From: Cololabis saira
Lineage: Eukaryota; Chordata; Actinopteri; Beloniformes; Belonidae
Reading direction: 5' to 3'
Assembly (NCBI RefSeq): GCF_033807715.1
Contig: NC_084597.1
Span: 5,350,666-5,414,665 of the forward strand
DNA: 64,000 nucleotides
Part shown: positions 1 to 10,251 of the stretch, piece after piece
Numbering within the stretch: position 1 is the stretch's first letter
Layout: every line of letters starts with the position of its first letter
Notes under the pieces: generated by a model
Seen by the model: only the letters and a program-made list of their open reading frames with translations
What the model was told of the DNA's origin: nothing
Databases searched by the model: none
Made by a program: the position numbers and the translations under genes

Positions 1-190
1 GCCTCTCCAATGCCAGCTCCACTAGCTTATGGGGTATGGAGCCGTACGCGTTGGCTAGGTCCAGCCATAGCTAGGTCTCCTTTCCCCTCTCGCGCATCTC
101 TGATCAGTTGTGTCACCACACCACTATGTTCATTTAGGTATCCTGCCTGCCAGCATTTTCCTCCCGTAGAAGCACCCCTATATGTCCTTT
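1..190 (-). pseudogene. Non-LTR retrotransposon RT fragment, cut by window edge
   Basis: Read on the minus strand, the sequence gives RT-like peptide in two frames: 'YLNEHSGVVTQLIRDAREG' and then, after a small indel near 64-70, 'WLDLANAYGSIPHKLVELAL'. The second matches the pattern of RT block A (LDxxxAYxSIPH) seen in non-LTR elements of the R2/NeSL/Hero type, where block A carries one of the catalytic aspartates. The frame break and an in-frame stop near 185 show that it is dead. The upstream side fades into AT-rich DNA near 190 and the downstream side leaves the window. Seen: the motif and the frameshift. Known: the RT block consensus. Inferred: the exact clade, which I am not sure of. Confidence 0.7.
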
Positions 191-454
191 TTTAATGAAT
201 TGATTAAAAGTGTTTCGAATGTTTAATCAAATCCATTTTTTACTCTCATTTCACACATGTCATGCTGCACTCTAGTAGGTGGAGCAAAGAACAAAAAGAC
301 ATACCTGTTGATCTGCAGAGATCCTACAGAAAACACCAAAACTAGAGAACAAACAACTAACCAAAGTATAATAAACCCAAAACCCAGCCACCATAACAAC
401 TCGAGTGCATAAATTCTCTTAATGTCGCACTGCTGTTACTGAAAGTAAAAAATA

Positions 455-968
455 TGGAGCTAGAACAGTCTCATAATTCACAAATGCACAGGACAAGTTT
501 TACAAATGCACGGACCGATTTGCAAATACACACACCGTTTCACACGTGCACAGGACAAGTTTTACAAATGCACAGACCGATTTGCAAATACACACACAGT
601 TTCACACGTGTCTGATTCTGATTGGTTGCAGATCCTTCCGTGTTAAAAAAAACCTATTTGTGGATCTAGTCACGTCAGGGGAGTCTCAAAACTCACACAC
701 AAATTCAGCGCAGCTCACAGACAAAAAAACATTTGTAAATCAGGTTTTATTTGTGTGTGCATCAAAAATACATTTGTGTATCTTGTCCTACGCACGTGTG
801 AATTGTTCTGTGCACGTGTGAAACTGTGTGTGTATTTGCAAATCGGTCTGTGCATTTGTAAAACTTGTCCTGTGCACGTGTGAAACTGTGTGTGTATTTG
901 CAAATCGTTCTGTGCATTTGTAAAACTTGTCCTGTGCATTTGTGAATTATGAGACTGTTCTAGCTCCA
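455..968. mobile_element. MITE with long inverted arms built from ~60-bp subrepeats, TA TSD
   Basis: The ends are TGGAGCTAGAACAG and its inverse CTGTTCTAGCTCCA, flanked by TA at 453-454 and 969-970. The arms (about 455-611 and 788-968) are inverted copies. Each arm holds two tandem units of roughly 60 bp beginning TTTTACAAATGCAC and containing GATTTGCAAATACACAC and a CACGTG box. The core at 612-787 is not repeated. The TA duplication suggests Tc1/mariner-type mobilisation, but no transposase is present. ORFs across it are by-products of the inverted arms. Confidence 0.75.
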
Positions 969-1182
969 TAAAAAAAGCGTCCAACTACCAGAATTTTTTA
1001 TTGTTTAAAAGATCATCTCTGGTTGTTATTGTTCATTTCGCTTAAAATTTAATGTTTTACTGCTTCAATATGTCACAGTAAACAATACGTTGTTAATTAT
1101 GTTTGTGTTCAGTGTCCAGGCTGCGGTGTGTTGTTTAACTCAGTGGAATAAGCCCCTATTTCCTGTCTGCTCCGTCAGTAAG

Positions 1183-1212
1183 ACACACACACACGGACAC
1201 ACACGGACACAC

Positions 1213-1293
<81 letters not shown>
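1183..1293. repeat. (CA)n microsatellite
   Basis: A run of CA dinucleotides with a few CACGGACA interruptions at its left end. The His/Thr or Val/Cys ORFs across it are artefacts. Confidence 0.97.
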
Positions 1294-1299
<6 letters not shown>

Positions 1300-1635
1300 G
1301 AATAAAAGATTGCAAGCTTTAAAGTACTCAAGAAGCCTGGGCCAGACAATTGAATGTTGGAAGTGTTTAAAGCTTATAGATGCTCCCCAGAAACTTTCGT
1401 ATGACTCAAGAGCCGGAATAAGAAGACATTTGATCAAAGCGTGAGCGTGAGATTGACAGACGGATCGGTGCAGCGTCCGCAGTTGCGGTCGATGTACTGG
1501 ACCGTCGTGGTGAAGAAGGAGCTGAGTCGAAAGGCGAAGCTCTCCATTTACCGGTGAATCTACGCACCTACCCTCACCTATGGTCATGAACTTTGAGTAG
1601 TGACCGAAAGGACAAGATCGCGGATACAAGCGGCC

Positions 1636-1975
1636 GAGATGAGTTTCCTCCGCAGGGTGGCTGGACGCTCCCTTAGAGATGAGTTTCCTCCACAGGGTGG
1701 CTGGACGCTCCCTTAGAGATGAGTTTCCTCCGCAGGGTGGCTGGACGCTCCTTTAGAGATGAGTTTCCTCCGCAGGGTGGCTGGATGCTCCCTTAGAGAT
1801 GAGTTTCCTCCGCAGGGTGGCTGGACGCTCCTTTAGAGATGAGTTTCCTCCGCAGGGTGGCTGGACGCTCCCTTAGAGATGAGTTTCCTCCACAGGGTGG
1901 CTGGACGCTCCCTTAGAGATGAGTTTCCTCCGCAGGGCGGCTGGACGCTCCCTTAGAGATGAGTTTCCTCCCTTA
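1636..1975 (+). repeat. 40-bp tandem repeat, ~8.5 copies, inside the RTE LINE
   Basis: The unit begins AGATGAGTTTCCTCCGCAGG and is 40 bp long. Copies differ by single changes (CGCAGG/CACAGG, CCCTTAG/CTTTAG). It derives from the codons for MSFLRRVAGRSLRD. The near-uniform copies suggest expansion after the LINE inserted. Confidence 0.95.
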
Positions 1976-2094
1976 GAGATAGGGTGAGGAGTTCGGTCAC
2001 CCGGGAGGAGCTCGGAGTCGAGCCGCTGCTCCTTCACATTGAGAGGAGTCAGCTGAGGTGGCTTGGGCATCTGTACCGGATCCTCCTGGATCCT

Positions 2095-2254
2095 CCCTAG
2101 GGAGGTGTTCCAGGCATGTCCCTCCTCCCTAGGGAGGTGTTCCAGGCATGTCCCTCCTCCCTAGGGAGGTGTTCCAGGCATGTCCCTCCTCCCTAGGGAG
2201 GTGTTTCAGGCATGTCCCTCCTCCCTAGGGAGGTGTTCCAGGCATGTCCCTCCG
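2095..2254 (+). repeat. 32-bp tandem repeat, 5 copies, inside the RTE LINE
   Basis: The unit starts CCCTAGGGAGGTGTTCCAGG and is 32 bp long, derived from the LPREVFQACP codons of the same ORF. Copies at 2095, 2127, 2159, 2191 and 2223 are nearly identical. Confidence 0.95.
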
Positions 2255-2446
2255 GGAGGAGACCCCGGGGAAGACCCAGGACACGCTGGAGAGACTATGT
2301 CTCTCGGCTGGCCTGGGAACGTCTCGGACTCCCCCCGGAAGAGATGGAGGAAGTGTCTGGGGTGAAGGAAGTCTGGGCATCCCTGCTGAGGCTGCTGCCC
2401 CCGCGACCCGGGAACGGATAAGATGAGTGAGTGAGTGAGTGAGTGC

Positions 2447-3669
2447 TTTTTCTTTTTCATGCTCTGGCCGCAAAATAGTGGTCAACCAATACAAGACAAG
2501 TGTCCTTACCACGACTTCAGAACAGAGCCATGAATTTAAAACAACCTGAATCAAATCGATAAAGAGGGCTGACTTTTGAATGTTGCAGAAGTTACAAAAC
2601 ATAATGGGAAACACTGCAAATTCTACAAAACAGTGATTAAAACAATAAAACATCTTCAGTCAGACTTCTTCATGCTCGCTGCAATGCAAACCATTATCTG
2701 AGATCATAGTTTGTGGGGTGTCCACCTTGAGTTAGCAGACATCAAATCTGGATACAGAATAGACTTTTATTTTGACAAACGCCCCAAAAAAGTGGGGAGT
2801 CTGCCTTTAGTTTGAATACATCAAATCCTTGATACAGAATAGACTTTTATTTCGACAAAAAACCCAAAGTGTCCACCTTGGTTAAGAGATTTCTTCTGTT
2901 TACAGCATAATCTGGGCCAGCATACTTATGTACTTTACGACAGGTTAATCAAGAATCTCAGCACTTTCTGCTTCATCGCTCTTGTGATGTTTGACTGTGC
3001 AGGTCCACAGAAAATGTGTGGTTTGTTTGATGAATTGATAGGTTAGCTTGAAAGGTCTTATATTTGCATTCTCATCTTTGTTTGCTCAGCCATATTCAGT
3101 GTATATATTACACAAACTGGTGTTGCTTGTATTTACACCCAGGCACACGAAGCCACTTACAAACAAGAATGTAAACCTGTAGAAATATGTTTATTAAAAT
3201 CCTGGATACAAGTTATATACAAGATTGAAATTAAACTTTAAAAACTGAATTTCATTGCTCTGTTGCACATACACAGACCTACACAGACTTAGTTGCCAAG
3301 TGAATATAAATGATCACCCACACACTCAAAAGATATAACACCTTTTTTCAGTTGTTCTCTCGCTCAGTTTAGTATTGAATAATAAAAAACATTGTTCTCA
3401 GAACTAAACAGCACTTATATAAATATGTGATTTACTAGGGTTTTAAGGTAATTACTTATTCAAAATAAATTAAATCATGTATCTTGCACCAAAACGCATT
3501 TGACCAAGACATCTGGAGGTGGGAGGAAGGGAGTCGGTGGGGAGGGTTGGGTTTAAGAAGACAAGTGTTGTGGAGGGACCTTGGGATCTAAGCATTATTG
3601 TACAGAAAGGAAGTGGAAGAGATTGTGCGAGAATCCAAGAAATATTAAGTAAGCTTCAGTACAGATAAA

Positions 3670-3670
<1 letters not shown>
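2447..3670. other. Non-coding stretch
   Basis: No gene or family-level repeat seen. A loose ~100-bp internal duplication sits at about 2745-2880, where 'GATACAGAATAGACTTTTAT' occurs twice. Confidence 0.5.

Positions 3671-3753
<83 letters not shown>
3671..3753. repeat. (TG)n microsatellite
   Basis: A near-perfect TG run with one early C. Confidence 0.97.
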
Positions 3754-3754
<1 letters not shown>

Positions 3755-3990
3755 AGAGTTCATGTGCTTGACTTGTTGAATTGGATACCTGGTTTGAAAA
3801 TGGATAGCTAGTTTGCAGCACCCAGGGGCTTCATCAGGGGCAATTTCCTGGCCGAAGGACCTTGAAGCGGAAATTCATCAAATCTTTGTGCACACGTTTC
3901 ACACATTTATGTTGTCTCTTAATTCATTTCCTTACCATCCCAAATGAAACATTTGATGTTTTTTTTGTTTGTTTGTTTGTTGGTTTTGTA

Positions 3991-4869
3991 CGGAGCCTGT
4001 AAGAGCTCAAGTGAAGAAAAAAAAAGTAACTTTGTGGCCACGTTAAAGTTAATCGAGAGCACGTTATGTGTCATCGTGAGCACAATTTATTAAAGCGTGG
4101 GTACGATTAACAAAGCGTGCGCACATTTTGGAAAATTGTGCGCACAATATATCATAAAATCATGAGTACGATTTACTTACCCTTGATCAAAATTTAATAA
4201 ACGTGCGCACGTTATATTCAATCGTGCTGTAATGCGTCCCTTATCAGCCATAATGGCATTAAGATCCTTTAAACATGGATCGCCTAAGAATTTACCATGG
4301 GTTAGGCAACTCTAGCCTCCCAACATGGTATAGTGATCAGTCTAGCCACTTTAAAAAGAATGCTTAGAGCAAGTAATCTCCGCCGTCGGAATTATGATGA
4401 TCTAGGTCTCATCAGCTCCGACCAACCGCCACACGCATGCGCACACTCACAACTCCTGTGCTTACCCCGCCCCTCCCTTCTCTCTACCCACACATTAAAT
4501 TGATTAAATCGTGTTCATGATTTAATAACTCGTGAGCACGTTATATTAACTCGTGCGCACAATTTAATTAAACGTGCACACGAGTTAATAGAACGTGCAC
4601 ACGAGTTGATAAAACGTGCACACGAGTTGATAAAACGTGCACACGAGTTGATAAAACGTGCACACGAGTTAATTAAATGTGCTCATGTTTTATTAAATTG
4701 ATTAAATCATGTTCATGATTTAATAACTCGTGAGCACGTTATATTAACTTGTGCGCACAATTTAATTAAACGTGCACACGAGTTAATAGAACGTGCACAC
4801 GAGTTGATAAAACGTGCGCTCGATTCTGTCAACATTAAAAATATATTGCATGATCCTTCACAGGCTCCA
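3991..4869. mobile_element. 879-bp element of CGTGNNCACG palindromes, TA TSD
   Basis: The ends are CGGAGCCTGT and ACAGGCTCCA, flanked by TA (3989-3990 and 4870-4871). Much of the interior is a chain of imperfect palindromes of the form CGTGCACACG, CGTGCGCACG or CGTGAGCACG, spaced about 20 bp apart by AT-rich linkers (GAGTTNATAAAA). A ~120-bp block (about 4498-4630) is repeated at about 4693-4826. The centre (4220-4490) is not palindromic. There is no coding capacity. The terminal TGGAGC resembles the ends of the element at 455-968. The superfamily is unknown; Tc1/mariner is possible from the TSD. Confidence 0.65.
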
Positions 4870-4871
4870 TA

Positions 4872-5787
4872 GTTTTGTTCACATTTGAAAGTTAAAAAAA
4901 AAAAAAAAACTAACTACGTTTCACTGTGTCCTTGGGCAGGACACTGAACCTTGTATTGTCCCCCCCCATGTACTCATTGGAAAAATTAGTTTGACAATAT
5001 TCTGCTGCATAAACGGTACAGTGAGCATAGCAATGGTGCTGTAGTGTGACTGTGTTTGTGTGAATGCATAAAGGGGAAACACACTTTGCAGAACCTGAAA
5101 AAGGTGAAAAAGGTGTTATAAAAGTCTAAGACAATTTAACATATAACTTGTTTGTTTTGGGTTTTTTTTTTAAGTGGAAATGAATTTGAATTATTCAAAA
5201 TAAACATTGAGATTTCTAGCCATGGTAATTCTCAGATTCATTCAAAATGAATTATTTTTCCTTTATTCATTTCTTCTCATTTTTCAAAACAGCTGACACT
5301 TATTATAACCTGAATACTCAATCTTTTCAGCTGAGCTTATGAACAAAGCAGTTACAAATGTCATTTTCAATTCCTCAGTGTAACGCTTTAAATACTGAAA
5401 AGAGGAAAAAACAACATAACAGAGAACAGCCTTTCTGTCATCCTAGCATAATTGTTGAACTCTGTGTGCTAATTAACAAAGTTTTCAGAAATACACCCTT
5501 GTGGAGTTAAAAAAATGTTCTTTTGTCTTGTACTGGTTAGCAAATAGAATAAGATATTGTAAGTTCAAAATGTCATCTGACAACAAAAAAAAAAACACAT
5601 AGGAGGGTAAAAATGATGAATACTTCCATACTGTGCAAGATGGCCCATTGAATTGTTTCATGCAAATTTAAATTATTCTAGTCAGGACTAACAGTCACCA
5701 GCTCTATTACAACTCTATTAAACCTGAAAATAGATTTTGGACTGATATGTCCAACAAGTTTTGGGGTGTCCATGGCCTAAGTCTTTA
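4872..5787. other. Non-coding stretch
   Basis: AT-rich; no gene or repeat family recognised. Confidence 0.5.
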
Positions 5788-5790
5788 TTA

Positions 5791-5933
5791 GGGCCCGAGC
5801 ACTGACAGTGCGAAGGCCCTATTGTATCTGTAGGAATTTTTCTCGTTTTTTTTGCCCCCCTAAACGTGCCCCAAAAGTCACCAAATTTTGCATGCAAGCC
5901 AGGCCTGGCGAAACATTTGATATTTAATGGTTT
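5791..5933 (+). repeat. GGGCCC-hairpin repeat, copy A piece 1 (left end)
   Basis: Begins TTAGGGCCCGAGCAC, a hairpin (GGGCC..GCAC/GTGC..GGCCC), then GTATCTGTAGGAATTTTT, CACCAAATTTTGCATG and GATATTTAATGGTTT. It stops exactly where a LINE has inserted. The sequence resumes at 22334 and again at 27434, so the three pieces form one ancestral copy. The last nine bases (TAATGGTTT, 5925-5933) are repeated at 22334-22342. Confidence 0.85.
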
Positions 5934-6325
5934 TTGGGGTTAGTTAATCGCGGTAGCTTAGCTTAGACTGTGATCAGATCTCGAGATTTGGGTCGATTGC
6001 TGCTTGTGTTTTGGTCGGCTCTGTGTCGGTTTCGTGTTTCGTTTGTGGTTTTTGTTGCAGATTTCCAGTGCTCGACGTGAGGCCTCCGTGTGTTCTCGCT
6101 TCCTGGATTGGCAGTGGATGTCAACCCCCCCCCCCCCCCCCCCCCCCCCAAAAAAAGAAAGAAAAAAAAACTGTATATATGTATGTGTATGCGTATGTAT
6201 TCGTATATATATGTATATATATATTAAATATAGTAATAATGCACATATATATGCCTTAGGTTTTTACCGGCATGGTATCAACCATTAATATGTGTGCAGA
6301 CAAGGTAAAAATAAATAAAAATAAA
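5934..6325 (+). mobile_element. Tx1/L1-like LINE 3' end, 5'-truncated, with A-rich tail
   Basis: The body at about 5934-6121 is nearly identical to 62019-62213 ('GGTTAGTTAATCGCGGTAGC' through 'CTGGATTGGCAGTGGATGTC'). Both copies run into an A-rich tail. Here the tail includes a poly(C) run (6125-6149), then A-rich and TATG-rich sequence. The 9-bp TSD TAATGGTTT lies at 5925-5933 and, beyond the big insertion, at 22334-22342. The longer sister copy at 61137-62226 suggests this is the last part of a LINE 3' UTR. A tRNA-derived SINE was considered because of a TAGCTTAGCTTAG motif, but the length and upstream extension of the sister copy fit a LINE better. Confidence 0.65.
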
Positions 6326-7561
<1,236 letters not shown>

Positions 7562-8019
7562 GGCATAATTTCATCATCCTTCATTTTATGTATTGTAGCA
7601 GAAATGACTTTAGTGGCCTTTATAACCTCCTTGCATCTTTTAGCAAAGTCTGCCACCGTCTCCCCCTTCTCCACCTGATCATATTCTTCTGGAGCAGCTA
7701 TTGCGAGCTCGGCAATCGCTGCAGTCCTCACAATAGTAAGTCTGTCTACTCCATACTTCTCGAAGGATTTGGCCATATTCTTCCCCGTCTGGAAAATGGC
7801 AAGGACTTCCTTGTACCGCTTCACCACATCACCTGGTCCTCCAACTAATATAAACACACAAGAACAAGAAGGAATGTATCATTTGAATCATGAGATTGAT
7901 GAGAAGAAAAAACAAATCATTGTATTTTACTGTTAATGTTCAATGTGCTGCGAGACACACTAATCCCATATGTGACACCTCAACACAGTGTAGAAGGATT
8001 TTCTGGCACAACTTCACCA

Positions 8020-8122
8020 AGCAACGTTTTGGTTTTGGCTAGTAAAAAATCTGGTTGGCTAATAACTTTTTTCATCTACTAGCCACTTGGCTAGTAAGTC
8101 AAAAAGTTAATTTCAAGCCCTG
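8020..8122. mobile_element. hAT terminal fragment in CCDC106-like intron
   Basis: Minus-strand reading starts CAGGGCTTGAAATTAAC at 8122, a typical hAT-like CAGGG end, followed by several ACTAGCCAA motifs. No matching other end or TSD was found, so it is probably truncated. Confidence 0.35.
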
Positions 8123-8206
8123 TCAGCTTGTCATGAGAGATTGATCTACTTGTAGGGACAACAGACACATACAGCTCAAGCCAGCCAATAAATACGTTTC
8201 ACATAC

Positions 8207-8421
8207 CCCGCAGGCGAGAGCGATGTTTGCTTTTCTTCGCCTTTTTCTCCTTATCCTGTCAGAGCTGGATTCAGAGTCATCCTCACTGTCGTCTTCACTG
8301 TCATGCTGCATCTCAGATCCCCTCATCGCTTCATCATCACTGTCTTCTCTTCTGGACTGTTGAGCCTCCTTGATGACACAACTTTCGCACCCACAGCGTA
8401 CACACCCATCATTCTTTAACC
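8207..8421 (-). CDS. CCDC106-like gene, middle exon (acidic/basic region)
   Basis: The predicted exon starts at GGTTAAAG after a CTCGAG acceptor and ends at a good donor (GCGGG|GTATGT). It encodes a short CVRCGCESC cysteine cluster, a Ser/Asp/Glu-rich run (SDDEAMRG, SEDDSEDDSESSSD) and a basic KKR-like patch (RIRRKRRRK), the last a plausible nuclear localisation signal. Such a low-complexity N-terminal half is usual for CCDC106-like fish proteins. The phase (1) agrees with the first exon at 9310-9397. The acceptor has a weak pyrimidine tract. The ORF stays open about 80 nt into the presumed intron. Confidence 0.5.
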
Positions 8422-9309
8422 CTCGAGCATCCCTTAAAATTAATATACACTTTTTACCCATAGTCCAAATTTGCCTCATTGACTACCATCTCATAAAAGT
8501 GCAATAAAAATGTAATACATATTTATTTTCACTTTCACCACATAAAATCTTTTCAACAACTTCAGACCTGGCCATAGATATAAAGTTAATTATAATCTTT
8601 AAACATTATTTTTACAACTCCTGATTTTTTCAATAGAAAAATCACAAAATATGCAATATTTTCAAAAATTAGGTTCAAAGTGAAATATATTACAGCATTG
8701 ACTATGTCAATAATTGATAACATTTATTTTGATGCATTATTATTTTTGGAACAATGATTGTTCATTTAAAAAAACTTACACTCTTTACCTTCATGTCCAA
8801 ATTTGCCCCATGACTCCCATTATAACCACATATTTTTTATGTACTGTAATTCTTAACTATTATAATTTTTTTCAGACGAATTCCTAATAAATCTAAGCCT
8901 CTACCTTCAAAATACAGAGAAAACAGGTTTTATGTCTGGTGACCCCCCCAAAACTAGCAGGGGCAGCATCACATCAAGTTTCAGTGACGTCTCATCCATC
9001 CCGCTCCCGTGTTTAGTTGGGGTCTTTCGTTTAAAAAAGTGTCAGCCTTCACGAGGTGTATTAGCTTCTACACACACCCAGTTACAGTACATGACTGAGA
9101 AGTCAGTCTTTCAAATTTAACGACGTAAACTTCTTCTTCTCCATTATTCAAGTGTTACTGAGTCAAATATGCAGCATCTTTTTGAAAAGTTTACATTTTG
9201 TCAGAATTATGTATTTGTTATGACAACTCGAATTGTGAACTTTTCAAAAAAAAGTGTCATAAAGTTAACATTAAGAGCTAACAGTTTAACGTAGTTAGAT
9301 TAATCTTAC

Positions 9310-9397
9310 CATGTTTTCCAGATGAATTTCCCTTTTCCGCTTTTTTCTTGTGTGTGGTTAGCCTGGTCCTGCGAGGTGAGACTCCGAGCTCATCCAT
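9310..9397 (-). CDS. CCDC106-like gene, first coding exon
   Basis: ATG at 9397 in a fair context (AAGATGG), 29 codons beginning MDELGVSPRRTRLTTHKKKA and ending at a strong donor (CATG|GTAAGA, intron from 9309) in phase 1, which fits the exon at 8207-8421. Lys/Arg-rich. The start was chosen as the first ATG of the open frame, just inside the GC-rich block at 9400-9460. Confidence 0.5.
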
Positions 9398-9897
9398 CTT
9401 GAGACTCTTCTGTAGATGGGGCCGCGGTCAGTGCGCGCAAAGAAAAAAGTGCGGCGTGCGGCATTCAGGCCAATTCGGAACTAAGGCTTTTAACTAAGGC
9501 CTAATATTGGTGCTCCTAATCGGGAAATTCAGAGTCTTCTTGGAGAATCAGTTTTCTGACATCACACAACAATGTCTAATGTCAATGTCTGGAACGCTTT
9601 GAAGACAGAAATGGGAGTTTTCAATGGGGAAACCCAGAGTTCTGAGGTGTCATGAACGCAGCATTAGCGCGCACCAGAACGCAGGAGTTATCGCAGTGTA
9701 ACCTGGGTGTAACTGCCTTGTAGGAGGAGCAGAATTTTCTGGCAGGACGGACAGTAATTTTAACAGCATAGCCATTTACCAAGCTGCACGTTTCATTTTA
9801 GGAGCACACGGCATGCGTGGGTTAAAGTTAGCAAACAAGTTGAGTGAGCTGACAGAAGGCAAAAAAAAAACAAACACAAACACCTCAAACTAATTGA
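9398..9897. promoter_or_regulatory. Candidate bidirectional promoter between divergent first exons
   Basis: Five hundred bases separate the minus-strand ATG (9397) from a plus-strand ATG (9898). The left part is CpG-rich (GGGGCCGCGGTCAGTGCGCG, GCGGCGTGCGGC), unlike the AT-rich surroundings. No clear TATA box. The role is inferred from geometry and base composition only. Confidence 0.4.
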
Positions 9898-10004
9898 ATG
9901 GCTCCAAAAGAAAAAAATACTGAGATGGAAAGTCAAGTGCAACCGGTGTCATCACAAAATGAAGCTGAAGAAAAAGATTGTGGATCTGTGGACCGATTTG
10001 AATG
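9898..10004 (+). CDS. First coding exon of rightward gene, product unrecognised
   Basis: ATG at 9898 opens a frame starting MAPKEKNTEMESQVQPVSSQ, rich in Glu/Gln/Ser, and ending DCGSVDRFE before a donor (AATG|GTACGT) in phase 2. Length and composition fit a short N-terminal exon. It is divergent from the CCDC106-like gene. The presumed intron begins only ~40 bp before the tandem array. I do not recognise the peptide. It could start the Merlin-like transposase gene whose later exon is at 20829, but intervening exons are not phased and this link is inference. Confidence 0.4.
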
Positions 10005-10086
10005 GTACGTAACTTTGGCTAACATTGTGGGATAACTTTTTTGGTCAGTATTATTATTGTTATTATTATTATTATTATTATTATTA

Positions 10087-10251
10087 GGGCCCGAGCACCT
10101 TCAGTGCGAAGGCCCTATTGTATCTGTAGGAATTTTTATTAGGGCCCGAGCACCTTCAGTGCGAAGGCCCTATTGTATCTGTAGGAATTTTTATTAGGGC
10201 CCGAGCACCTTCAGTGCGAAGGCCCTATTGTATCTGTAGGAATTTTTTTTC
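10087..10251 (+). repeat. Three tandem copies of the 55-bp hairpin left end
   Basis: GGGCCCGAGCACCTTCAGTG recurs at 10087, 10142 and 10197, exactly 55 bp apart. Each can fold as GGGCC-GCAC/GTGC-GGCCC. A (TTTTTC)n run follows to about 10282. Confidence 0.95.

Larger units (their letters stand above)
1440..2446 (+). pseudogene. RTE/Rex3-like LINE, 3' end of ORF and tail
   Basis: Spread over several frames is the C-terminal part of an RTE-type ORF: 'KLSIYR', 'TYGHE', 'MSFLRRVAGRSLRD', 'VTREELGVEPLLLHIERSQL' and 'GRPRTRWRDYVSRLAWERLG'. It ends at 'LLPPRPG' with a stop near 2420, followed directly by a (GAGT)n tail at 2422-2445. Such a tail is usual for RTE elements, which end in short tandem repeats rather than poly(A). 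Two stretches of the ORF have been multiplied in tandem (1636-1975 and 2095-2254), with unit lengths that are not multiples of three, so the frame is lost. The catalytic RT and endonuclease regions are absent. The boundary near 1440 is where similarity becomes readable and may lie further left. Confidence 0.8.

Noticed and set aside
4498..4830. CRISPR-like regular palindromic repeats
   Set aside because: The host is eukaryotic, the spacers are themselves repeats, and the unit is about 20 bp within inverted ends and a TA TSD.
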